From Capitulum mitella (lineage: Eukaryota > Arthropoda > Thecostraca > Pollicipedomorpha > Pollicipedidae), in the NCBI GenBank assembly GCA_030062745.1, contig CP099849.1:8085767-8149766 (forward strand): a stretch of DNA of 64,000 nt. Direction: 5' to 3'. Under the pieces are notes generated by a model, which made no database searches, was not told the DNA's origin, and saw nothing but the letters and a program-made list of their open reading frames with translations. The translations under genes were made by a program, and so were the position numbers. Position 1 is the stretch's first letter, and every line of letters starts with the position of its first letter. Below are positions 21,501 to 31,846 of this stretch, in pieces.

Positions 21501-23384
21501 CTGCTTGGGCGGAATTTGCCGCGGGGTCTTTGCCACCGAGGACTCTGCTCTGCTGCGGACTCTGCCGCCGTGGGCTCCGTCGCTGAGGAGTCGGACTCCG
21601 CGGCGGACTCTTCCGACCCACCGTCTGCTGCCGAGGACGGACTCTCCCCACCGAGGACTCTGGACCCCTAGCGCGGGCCCGCTGTATGGGCACTTTTGCC
21701 GGGTCAGGCCTTTGGGGACGGGGGTGGGGATGGGCCCTTGGCCTGCGGCGACAAGCGCGGTCACGCCCTGTTCCGTGTTGAGGCACGCCCTCTGATGGAC
21801 ACCGTCACGCAGTCGTGCTGGCCGCGGCCAAGGCTGACAACCTACGGACGAACCGGACGCTCAGGCTCGTGTCCGGCCTGGTCTACACGACGTACGGCAA
21901 GGTTGGACGTCGTGGGATATGTCTTAGATCTAGTGTCCGATGCAGTGTGTGCTTAAAATTTGGTGTGGAGAATTCTGGCAGGGAATCATGACCATGTTGT
22001 TCTGGTTTCATCTGCAGTATTCATTGAGGCGTTCTTGATGAAGTCTGTCATTGGTCTACCAAAGCGCCGATGGAGCATTCACTTTGATCTTTATTCCATT
22101 ATTTAAATACTGGCCCGCCATTCTTCCTGGTACTCGTTAAGACGTGTTTCTGACATTCACCTGGACGTGATTCGGGAATCCGCTTTGGTCCCACCGTTGG
22201 TGCTATTTCCAGTGATTGCCGCGCAGTGAACCCCAGTGCTCACTGCGACATCTTTTCGGTATTCGCCTCCATGTCCGGCTGGATGCCTGTCCGATTCGCG
22301 GTCAAATTTCCGTCCGGCGCCGGCTCGGAAGTTTCCTCCAGCGTCTGTCCGATGTCCGCTGTCCGGACAGCGAGTTCGGTCCGACGAATGAGAATCGATC
22401 TCGGCCCGGGCCCGGGGCCAGCGCTGCCGCCGCCGCCGGACGCCCGGTCATGGCCTCCAGACGACAGGCGGGGTCAGCGGGGTCAGACGGGTCAACTGCC
22501 CGGGGCAGACGACCGGGCTGGCCGCCCGCGGTGCGTGGCAGGACCTCCAGTGGTGATGCGGTCGTTATACAGGAAATGGACCCTCTAAATGCTGAGGCGG
22601 GTGATGAAACGCCCGCTCGGTGACCTGGATATGGTATGTTGTTTTTTTCCAGCCGAGTAACGGTTGTGAATGATGTGAAAGATGATACAAATGACGCCAA
22701 TGTTTTTAGCTTTGCGGTATAATCCTGTTGATGTGAGACAGAATGAGGTGCGGAACGAATGAAAGATTCCGACGATGCCTCCTGCTCCGTGCATGTACTG
22801 ATGTGTATTGCGATGGACAAGCGGACGCTGTTTGCGAGGGCAAGTAATTAGTGTGATGCGGTGATGCCGCACGAGGGTGTCGCACAGGCTCGCGAGTTAT
22901 GCCGTGTCGGGTCCTTGGGGCTGGCGTGTCAGAGTTCGTTTCGTGTTCCGTGTTTGGGACGTGCCGTGGAACGTGCCGGCAGTTCCGTGTGTGCATTCCG
23001 GCACATATCTCACTGTTGCTTCCGGCGGCTGGCATTTTTGCTACACGTGCGGAAGTTCCATTAGTGTCAGAATATCGAAGTCATAAGTTTCTTTCTAAAT
23101 AATCCCACTGTTGCTTTCTGGTAGATATCGTTTTTGTCAGACGTGCAGACGTTTTATATACGTCAAGATGTCTAGGTTGTGATAATCCGTTTAATTCCCA
23201 AATAGCACATATTCACCTTAGAAGGCATTTCATTCAGGAAACTTTTGCTTGCTTTCAGCAACATCTTTTACCAGCATAAGTTTCTGTTCTGCACTTGAGG
23301 CCAGTGATTCTTCTGACCGCACTGCCCACAGTGTTACAAACGGCTATCCTACCACGGTACATTACATTCTCTGCTCCGTTTCAG
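18571..23384. other. Intron 10
   Basis: No host exon was found. The stretch 19,083-19,791 is open in two minus-strand frames for over 170 codons each but shows no domain. GC-rich blocks lie at 21,380-21,780 and 22,260-22,560. The former contains degenerate GGACTCT repeats. Confidence 0.55.
21533..21667. repeat. Degenerate GAGGACTCTG repeats
   Basis: Variants of GAGGACTCTG/GCGGACTCT recur at least seven times in about 135 bases of GC-rich intron sequence, with irregular spacing. Confidence 0.65.
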
Positions 23385-23503
23385 GTACATTGGCGCCCCG
23401 TGCGGGGGCAGTCCGTGCAAGAACGGCGGCCGCTGCCTGCCAGCCCTGAACAGCTACACCTGCCAGTGCGGCGGCGCCTTCACTGGCCGACACTGCCACA
23501 AGA
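23385..23503 (+). CDS. Agrn: Agrin-like exon 11: EGF-like domain 4
   Basis: From CCGTTTCAG to CAAGA|GTGAGT (phase 2 to 1). It encodes RYIGAPCGGSPCKNGGRC, LPALNSYTCQCGGAFTGRHC, a complete EGF with the conserved aromatic and Gly before the last Cys. A single EGF between LamG2 and LamG3 is the agrin arrangement. A second GAGTGAGTC lies 49 bases after the real donor in weakly similar context. Confidence 0.9.
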
Positions 23504-23817
23504 GTGAGTCGAAACGTTTTTACCTCTCTGAGGCGGACTCTCTCCACCACGAGTGAGTCAACTGATGAATGGTCCCTTCAGCGAACGGGATCTCCCACAT
23601 CTTCGACGTCCGTGCAGCTAACACGTTAGTCTGTTATCACGTGCCAAATAACATTCTCGGTGACCGCCACATTTGTTAACAAGCACAAAGCAGATTTAAT
23701 GCCACCTCTTTTGCGAGGCATTAAAGTAATCCAGGTTTAAAGACGTCCCTGCACACACCACTCGTCAGCTGACGCTGCGCAATCCCTGACGCAGGGCTTC
23801 ACGGCGCCCTGTTGCAG

Positions 23818-23923
23818 GGAGCCGGAAGACGCGGAAGGACCGCGTGTCGGCACAGCAGCGTGACGACGCTGTTCACTTCAGCGGCCGGGCGTTCGTGCTG
23901 ATGCCGAATCTCGTCCGCAGGGC
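23818..23923 (+). CDS. Agrn: Agrin-like exon 12: basic linker and start of LamG3
   Basis: Acceptor CTGTTGCAG, donor GGGC|GTGAGT (phase 1 to 2). It encodes a strongly basic linker (RSRKTRKDR) followed by DDAVHFSGRAFVLMPNLVRR, the first LamG3 strand. Agrin has a corresponding AFDGRTF segment after its last EGF. The intron that follows falls about where vertebrate agrin has its alternatively spliced z site. The basic cluster could bind heparan sulfate or be a protease site; that is inference. Confidence 0.85.
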
Positions 23924-24360
23924 GTGAGTAGGGCCGGAACCGCCGCCAGCCCCGCGGCAGTTTTACCCCGCTCCTGTGAGGTGGGACGGGAGGTCGATGC
24001 AGCCGGTCTGGAACTGCGATTTGTAGCGGTTCCCCACGAATTGGCGAGAGCCCCGTGAGCTGCATGAGCTCTGTGGGCTCCGTGAGCTCAGTGGACTGTC
24101 GTGGGCTCCGTGAGGTGGCGTGAGCTCCATGGGCTGGCCCACGTATTTCGCGCTTGGATGCAATACTGCCTTGCAATGGCTCATCACTGTGTTACATTAG
24201 TCCTCGGCTGTCATTGGGACTGTGCCTCAGTTCTTCGCCCGCCTAGTGTGAACGTTTCACCAGTGTCCGGTCAGTGGTCTGAGCTCCATTCGTGGAATGC
24301 TGCACGGGATTCAGCTTCTGAACGGTGACGTCTTTTATCATGCTCCGATCATCTTGTTTT

Positions 24361-24466
24361 AAGATTCTTAGACGAATTTCAGTGTATGAAGGTAAATTCT
24401 CCAAGTCCACAGAACCTTGTTATGAGATTCGTAGACGAATGCCAGCGTACAAAGGTAAATTTCCCA
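24361..24466. repeat. Tandem duplication, 63-bp spacing
   Basis: AAGATTCTTAGACGAAT at 24,361 is matched by GAGATTCGTAGACGAAT at 24,424. Both are followed by related 25-base stretches ending GGTAAATTYYCC. Confidence 0.8.
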
Positions 24467-25554
24467 GCCTTAGCTATCTCAAAACGGTCTTATTGAGCTC
24501 CTATGCCTCTCATTACTGCACGTTTGGAACGGTGAACACCGCCTTCGCCGCATAACGATATTTTTATTATCGCTATGCCGATAGTGAAAATTTTGACGTA
24601 AATTATAATAAAATTAAACAATGGAGTTCTCAAGCAAGCAAATGTCACAATGAAAAGGACTACCAGGCAGACGTTTTGGGAGTTAAGTTGCCGCGACGAG
24701 CAACACGTCTCTCGGCTGCAGCGATAGACCGCACTGTGCACGTGTCTTCACGAACAAACTAAAACGACGCGGTGCAATTGTTGCCGCTCTCCCGGCATTG
24801 GCAAAGATGGCCGCCGCCTGCCGAGCCGTCTCCATTTCACGTCAATGAACAGCGTGTACCGCTTCGTCCGGCCGGTAACTTGACTGATTCAATTTGACCG
24901 GGGCCGAGTTGGCGCGTTTTAATGACGGGTGCTGGGGCCGGCGGCCGCCGGCCCGGCCCGGCCCGGCCCCGGTAATTGGGTTTGCCCGCGGCCCGGCTCC
25001 GTTCGGCGATGGCACGGCGAGACAGGCCGACTCTCCGTTGCCGCCGGTTTATGATAACGATCCCGGATAGCCAATTTGGCCGCCGCGACCGCTTGTCGGA
25101 AATTTTGGGTGATCGCCGCGGGCGTGATGAACGTTTCCGGGAGGCAGAGCGAACCGAAACGCGGTCGGCCATGAATGGAGGCGAGAGTTCGTGGCAGTGG
25201 GATTCCGCAGGTAGGGTCGCACTGAAAGTGGTTAGGCGCCCGATGCGACTGGCTTATGGTGCATAAAGAATCATTTTTAAGGAAAAAGGCTGAAAAACCG
25301 AATGCTGATTAAGTTCAGTTTTACAAACCGAAAAATCGTGCAGGAGCACTTGAAAATGAAAATGGTAAAGTTACGTTTCCGGTCTTAACAGATATTTTGG
25401 AACATGTGGGTTCAAGAGGCATCAATATGACGATTTCACCCACAAAGCTGCAAATTCCATAACAATTTTACGTGATACTGGGTCACAGCGCCAGCCACCT
25501 GGGCGATTTCCTGTTCTTTTTCTTAAGATTTCTGTGCATTTAAGGACCGGATTA

Positions 25555-26720
25555 GCCCGGTACCGCCTGGAGTGCTTTTGTACCCGAGACCGCCTGGGGG
25601 TATCAAAAAGGGAACCCCCTGCTCTCAGGGTCTGACCGTCGGATCCGAACATGTCTGCCACCAATCGATAGCCCTGAGTCTTGCGAGTCAGAAAATGCTA
25701 TGTTAGCCCTGGTCATGTGGCTAATGACGTCACAGGTCATGTAAACGCATAACACGACGTCGGAATAACTGGCATCGATTTGCACATCGTGTCATCAGCA
25801 ACAGTGGCCTCAGAGTCTTCAGCTTGAGTCTTCAGCTTTACGATCTTCTGTATCAGAAGCATGCCAAAATGTTAAGAAATGTCGCGTCAGCGTCAACGTA
25901 TGTCAAGGGAAATATTGGTCGTAGCTTACATACGAAGGATCGATACCTACTCGCTGCCGTTTAGATCCACATAAGAAAAAGGGCAGAAGTGAGACCTTCT
26001 CATGAGCAGTCTTCCATTAACTCACTTTTACCCGATCAAGGTCAGTCTAGGTCAGGTCAGATAAGGTGGCATTACTCTTCCTGCTAAAGAGCAATGATTA
26101 CTTGTCGGGATTTTTAACTCTGTCAAGCTCAGAACTGAAATGACATCTCGTGCTATTAGATCTGCTCTGTCTGCTCGTTATTTGGTTAAGGTCAAGCCAG
26201 GTCATGACGGATAGTCATTGTTTTTTTCCTGACTAAGAGCCATAACTGCCCTCTGCTGTTACTGGATGATCTTCGTTTGTTTTTTTTTCATTTGCTACTG
26301 AACGACATTCATTTATTTCAGTTGAATGTTGCATTTCGCCTCGTTTTGATATCTACGTATGACGTAAACTGACATGACCTCACGATGTATTTGGTGAATC
26401 TTGCCAAGAGATGCACATAGATTTGCTTGTTTGGCTTGAACGATGAAGGTCAGCGACAACCACTTTCATCACACACAACGCAAATAAGTCCAATTGTCGC
26501 CATGCATGTGACCTAGCATGACCTCTAATGTGGACGTGTGACGGTCGTGTATCCTTTTGGAGACCGTATCCAATGTAAATCCAAATAATTAATGCATGAT
26601 ATTCGCGAGTATTATCCTACAAACGAAGCATGTTCGCGCCACCGCCAGGAAAGGCGTAAACATGCATGCAAGAGTACACTTATGACATCATATCTCCATG
26701 ACCTGACCAGGCATGGAAAT
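25555..26720. repeat. Dispersed repeat family A, copy 2 (intron 12)
   Basis: Same order of blocks as 3040-3850, in the same orientation, with roughly 80% similarity by eye in the best parts. It contains GTCTAGGTCAGGTCAGATAA at about 26,044 and the final ATATCTCCATGACCTGACC block at about 26,687. It is longer than copy 1 because of extra sequence in the last third. No coding frame was seen. Confidence 0.8.
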
Positions 26721-28239
26721 GGTTTGATGTCAAAATATGTAAAATTGAGTGGAAAACAGGCACTCAAAATATGGTTGGGCTAGCTCTAATGGCTCAGAAG
26801 TAATTCACGAAAAACCGAGGGGGTACCGTATTCGACATCCCGAAGTGGTGCTGGGTCAATACCTTATTAGCAGTTCAAAAGAATACTATGGCAGGATATG
26901 AATTCACTGATCTGCCATCCGTACAAAAATAAATGGCTAGAAAACTGCTACTCCTAAAATCCATTTGTCGAAAATACCTACTGCCAGCTCAAGGCCGAAT
27001 ATTAAAAGAATATGAGAGTGCAATAGGATGATTGATGGTTCATCAACGTCGTCAACCTTGCCATGTGTGAAGTTTTTCCACGTAAATGCAAGGGCAAGAA
27101 GAACCTGCTTCGACTCTGGTGGCCTGCCTGAAATAATTAGTATTAGTGATAGTGATACAGTTTGTGTAGCTATCGCGATCTACGGTCGCCGGTAGACTTC
27201 CGTCACAATTGTGAAATGATCGACCAATCTGCTTCATATTTGCCTCTCGATAAAACGATTGGGGATTTTCTGACCTCCTTTAGTGAATGTGGTCAGTTTC
27301 ATGGGGACAAGTTAAAAGAGAACAGCGAAAAGTTGGCTTTCGCGGTACATTGTTGCATTGGTGTTTGCATATTATTTTTGCGTGCATATCGCCGTCATGA
27401 CCAACTCTTACGGTCCTAGAAAACAAGATCAAACTTATGCACCATCACCCTAGCTTACGGCATGGCCAAGGTCGCAAGGTTTTACGACTTCCGTAAGTGT
27501 TGGCTAACTTTGCTCCACTGACAATCTGGTCGAGAAACTGCGGGTCATTTTTCCTTTTAACCTCTTTCACAAACTTCTTCCGTTTTATGTGCAGCCGCTC
27601 TCTGAAGAGGCGGCGAATAGGGCGCTTTCACTTTCAGCGTCGCGAAATTGGGCAGCGTCGTCCTCCTAATTTACCTGGACTTCGGGACGTGTGAAGCGTT
27701 CATCCATCCAGTCAGGTGATCCTGCCGTTTATCTCCGGGCCCGATTTCCCAGGAGCGTCGCTGAGGGGCTTTAGCGCACGTTTTCGCATTAGCTGCAGTG
27801 CGTGGATCCGTGAGCTGCAGCCAATCTGAGCTTGCATGCTCAGTCCTGAGGCTCCTCAGCGCCCCTCGTGAGATTTGACCGGACGGAGTGTGTAAGCCGG
27901 CTGAAAGCCTGCTCAAGTGTTGGCTGTTGTCGACGCTCTCGCTTTGAGAAGTGTTTAGTCTACTCTGCGACAGAGAGCTGCTACCTCGGAGCGGAGCTGT
28001 TCACGCAAAAGGCGGCCCGGTCCACGCCGCTGCTAATGACGAAACTGTTGTTGGGAAAGATTTGGGCTTAACAAGAATCGTGTGTCTAATTGCCCGTGGG
28101 GGGCATACATGATCCAAGCGCAAGTGCATCATTAACCGCGTGAAAGAATGTACTCCCATTGACTGGCCTCCTCTCTCCCATAAACTTCGATAACGAGCGT
28201 TCACGCCAATTTGACGCGCGTTGCAGCGATTCGACTGTT

Positions 28240-28460
28240 TTCCGCGCCGAATAATCTCGCTCGCATGCGAGCTTCCCCCGTTTGGCCGAGCCGGGCGATC
28301 GCTCTCCGGACCTGGCGGCGGGAGTTCCCGGGACACCCGGAGAGCTGGGGCCTCCGAACGCCGCCGTCAATCAGCGGGGTCGGCCCACAACCGGTCCAGG
28401 CGGCGGCTCCGCGCCGTGGGGTTCACCGTTTGGCGACTGATGAGCGTGCACGGCCCGTTT
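28240..28460. other. GC-rich block just upstream of exon 13
   Basis: CpG-rich intron sequence immediately 5' of exon 13. It makes a long open frame running into the exon, but no splice or domain evidence extends the exon upstream of the CCGCCGCAG acceptor. Confidence 0.45.
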
Positions 28461-28513
28461 GCGCTGCGGTCGGTGGTCGCCGCTCGCCTGACGCTCCCCA
28501 TTCTCCGCCGCAG

Positions 28514-28706
28514 CCGAAAACGACAGAGGGCCAACAAGCTGAGCTTCCAGCTGCGGACCAGAGGCCGGGAGGGCCTGATCGCGTGGACGGCCCGTGGAGG
28601 AGGTGTCGACGGCCACTTCCTCGCCGTCGGGCTCGTCAACGGCACCGTGGAGCTGACCTTCAACCTGGCCAGGTCACGACGCGGCATGGTCTCCCTCAGA
28701 TCACAG
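28514..28706 (+). CDS. Agrn: Agrin-like exon 13: LamG3 middle
   Basis: From CCGCCGCAG (phase 2; GC|C gives Ala) to TCACAG|GTCAGT (phase 0). It encodes RKRQRANKLSFQLRTRGREG, LIAWTA, DGHFLAVGLVNGTVELTFNL and ARSRRGMVSLRSQ. The unusual, very basic variant of the DLGSGP turn is followed directly by HPVNDGLWHRV in exon 14. I chose this donor over a GTCACG at 28,672 because only this one keeps the phase. Its last 15 codons begin a 45-bp tandem array. Confidence 0.85.
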
Positions 28707-28803
28707 GTCAGTGTCAGGCCACGCCGCGGCACGAGCCCTGTGACGTCGCAGATCAGCGCCAGGTCACGGTACGACATGCTCGCTCTGAGACCTGAGACCA
28801 GCA
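28669..28803 (+). repeat. Three tandem 45-bp copies across the exon 13 donor
   Basis: CAGGTC/CAGGCC/CAGGTC recur at 28,670, 28,715 and 28,760, exactly 45 bases apart. The copies are more diverged than those after exon 8. Read in the exon frame all three are open: RSRRGMVSLRSQVSV, RPRRGTSPVTSQISA, RSRYDMLALRPETSM. Only copy 1 keeps a GT donor (GTCAGT); copies 2 and 3 have AT and AC in that place. Confidence 0.85.
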
Positions 28804-31695
28804 TGCGAACACGAATATATTTATCTCGGAAGGCAGCGCAGCAAATTGAGATCCTCAGTCATTTCGTCGAGAAAACAGTGCGTTTTTTTCTGCGCCGCCG
28901 CCACTGTTTATTTTCGCCCTGGGCTCTGCGACGCGATGGCCGCCGGCCGCGCAGGCCGCGCCGCATGAGCGGCCAGGCCGCGTCCGCGCCATTAGCGCCG
29001 CCGACGTCGCCGCCCGTCGTGCGGCACAGCTCAGCCGCTTATTATGGAGATGCGATGGCGGCGGGAGCCGGCCTGCGTCGGCGGCATTCGTGGCGCGCCG
29101 AACGGAACGACGCCACGGGTCACACGGAGGTAGGGAGCGAATTAAGTTAGGGTGCTGGTCATTCACGATCCGCTCCGTGATCTTGACGGCGACTGACATG
29201 CGCGTCAGACAGCTGGAAAATGTTTTGGACAAAAAAAAACTGTGGCTGATGTTTTTTATGTTCCTGGGTACCTGCTATTCCGTGTTTGGCACGCTTAACA
29301 ATAATCGCAATTGAATTGGATGTGGCTGAGGAGTCAGAACGTCGCACACCATAGTGAAAACGACTGTGAAAAATGGGATTTGGTGCTGGGCATCAATATA
29401 TTCTGCTCCGGAAGTACTCGAGCTTTGGTAGTCCAAGCGTTATCATTTTTCAGGCGCAAGAATTGTACCTGGATAATGGGAGTTTTATAAAACTGCCTGC
29501 CAAACTCCTTTTGTAAACTGTCAGATTCATTGGGGGGGGCAAAATTTCATGTCTATACTCGTAACGTCACATACGTTTGTTGTCGTCGAGTGAGAGCTAT
29601 CTCTAAAGCGTTTTCTGTCAATGAAAGTGGACGATGATGGTGCAGGTTTCCCGCTCATGGTTTATGCTGGGTCTTACTATTTTTCTGATTTATCGCCAAT
29701 GGATTTGTGTCATGTCACTCCAGTTTCGCATCGGTATAATGAATAACAGTTGCCTCTGATTTTATGACGAATCATGGCGGCGCCACGATGGTTTGGCTTC
29801 AGATTTCGCAATTATCGCAGAAATCTGCGGAAACACTGGGTCGTTTACGCAGCCTAAACGAGTCTGTATGGAAACCCATAATGAGGTGACTTCAGGCAAA
29901 CAAAGTGCATCAGCCGAAATCAGAGCGTGCATCAGTTTTCTACATCGCAGATGCATGCCCATCCGGTTCCGATGTACCCACGCATCGGAGCGACTCCATC
30001 AACGAGAAGTCTCTCATTAGAATGTTAGGATGTGCTGCGTCTTTCTCAGTTAGTGCATGTCAGCGAGAGTGTTGCACATGGATTAAGAGTGCCAACGCCT
30101 TTGAATTGTAACTGTGTGGAGAGCTTTATCTGTATACTGTCGCTTTTGCTCCTTCACCTGTAACCTTTTGGCAACGTTTTTCATTTCATATTATTCATTT
30201 CATTCATTTTAATTCATTTCAGCATCTAAAAAGTCTTGAATTCCAGGTGTCTGCAGACCCCATTATGAAAGGAAAATAACGAATGGCACCCAAAGAGCCT
30301 TACTGATGTGCAATACTACTGTCAGATGCAGTGTGGAAATTTGTGAACCATTTCTTTTTGTTACATTTTGCTGTGTTCTGTGACTGGTCATTCCCGAGAT
30401 GTTGTTTGGGTATCATTTATGGGATGTTGTTTGGACACCGTTCATCAGATGCTGTTTGGATGTCGTGCGACATGCCGGCTTGGGGTCCGTGTGGTCATAC
30501 TCGCCTTTTCGTGCTCATCATGTCCACTTACCATGTGCGATTTGTCTGCCAGTCAGTCTGAACTGAACTGCCAAACTTTAGCAACTGTGCTTATTTTACT
30601 ATCCAGTAATACATAGAAGGATGATGACAAAATACAAATCTGAAACACGCTGGTAAGATGAAGTATGATTACTGAATCGTTATTTAAGATGAACCTAAAT
30701 ATACTGAACGTCCAAGCATCCTTCATTTCCAAGATAGAGACGACTATGCCTCAGGAGATGTCTCTAGCTGCGTAGCATATGTTTCTCTTCAGTCTTTAGC
30801 ATGTCTAGGCCCTGCACTGTACTTACTCTCCCGTCCCTCTTTTGGCTGAAAACGGCTGCCTGCTTCTTCCTTGACATTTTTATTTTTGTTAGCGCTTGGA
30901 AAACTGATGACAGCAGTCCATTTTGAGCAGTTGTTAAGAACTGTATCACCATCATATTTATGCCCTGAGCTTGAAGCACACCAGCTGAGTAGAAACCCAC
31001 GAGCCGTACTGGTGTGGTCGACTTGGGAAGCTGTCACATCAAATGTCCGTGCAATAATCAAATCAGCTCTCCGCTCCTGAACCTGATTCGGCCCTGGCGT
31101 TTCGTTAATCTCCAAGACTGCACTAAGCAACTAAGTAACTGCACTAAGCACTAAGCAACGCTCTCCCCGTTAGCCGTATACAACGGAACAGAAACTTTTC
31201 GGCACGGTGCATTCGTCCCATTATGTAACCATGCTTAGAACGCCGCCGAATTCGCATCACTCGTTTGAGTCCAGCTGTTGATATCCTGCTGTCGCGCCGT
31301 GTTATTCACGGCGCAGACCCCAGAACGCCAACCACGCGTCTTTTCCGCCATCTTCGTCTTCGGACGCAATGGTCCCTTTGTCCCTCTGAGCTCGGGCCAG
31401 GCCAATGGCTGGAGGTCCTTGGGTTTGGGAAAGCCCCCGCACACATTTTGGAGATTAGAACATTATTCCTATGACAGTAACTGGAAAGCAGCAGTTTAAG
31501 TTGTGTTAAGACCCCGCAATAATTGACGGAAAAATCCGGCCGTGGTCAGGTTGCAGTGCGTCTAGGTCGGGATCTATCTCCAGCAGATCGAAGATAGCAA
31601 AAAGTGCCGTCTGAGCAGCTTCAGTAACCGACCAGACGTATGAAAACGGTCTTTAGCACAGACTCCTGTCTCACCGCTCCGCCGTGCCGTTTCAG
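28707..31695. other. Intron 13
   Basis: After the 45-bp array there is a GC-rich block (28,900-29,110), ATTC-rich runs (30,180-30,230), a 25-bp minisatellite (30,398-30,472) and CACTAAGCAA repeats (31,119-31,165). No exon was recognised. Confidence 0.55.
30398..30472. repeat. 25-bp minisatellite, three copies
   Basis: GATGTTGTTTGG at 30,398 and 30,423 and GATGCTGTTTGG at 30,448, exactly 25 bases apart; the intervening halves are more variable. Confidence 0.85.
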
Positions 31696-31846
31696 CATCC
31701 GGTCAATGACGGCCTCTGGCACCGGGTCAGGATCAGGCGGAAGCGGCGCATGGCATGGCTGCAGGTGGACCAACACCGTCCGGAGCGAACCCAAGCTCCA
31801 GCCCGGGGCAGCAGCCGCCTGCGCACCGACGGGAAACTCTATATCG
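31696..31846 (+). CDS. Agrn: Agrin-like exon 14: LamG3
   Basis: From GCCGTTTCAG to ATCG|GTGAGA (phase 0 to 1). It encodes HPVNDGLWHRVRIRRKRRMA, WLQVDQHRP and LRTDGKLYIG. 'NDG.WH.V' and 'L.IGG' are core LamG motifs. The domain is exceptionally rich in Arg, which would suit heparin or heparan-sulfate binding (inference). It joins exon 15 across 8.7 kb in exact phase (G|GT gives Gly). Confidence 0.87.

Larger units (their letters stand above)
23924..28513. other. Intron 12
   Basis: Contains imperfect GTGAGCTC/GGGCTCCG repeats (24,050-24,130), a 63-bp tandem duplication (24,361-24,466), a GC-rich block (24,820-25,200) and copy 2 of repeat family A (25,555-26,720). No further exon was recognised, but an exon of 8-20 codons would be beyond what I can detect by reading. 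Confidence 0.55.

Noticed and set aside
21070-21795. 241-codon + frame and overlapping minus frames
   Set aside because: GC-rich, Arg/Pro/Ser-biased in all frames; no domain, no paired splice sites.
28221-29150. 309-codon + strand open frame
   Set aside because: Only 28,514-28,706 is supported by splice sites and LamG motifs; the rest is GC-rich intron and the 45-bp array.
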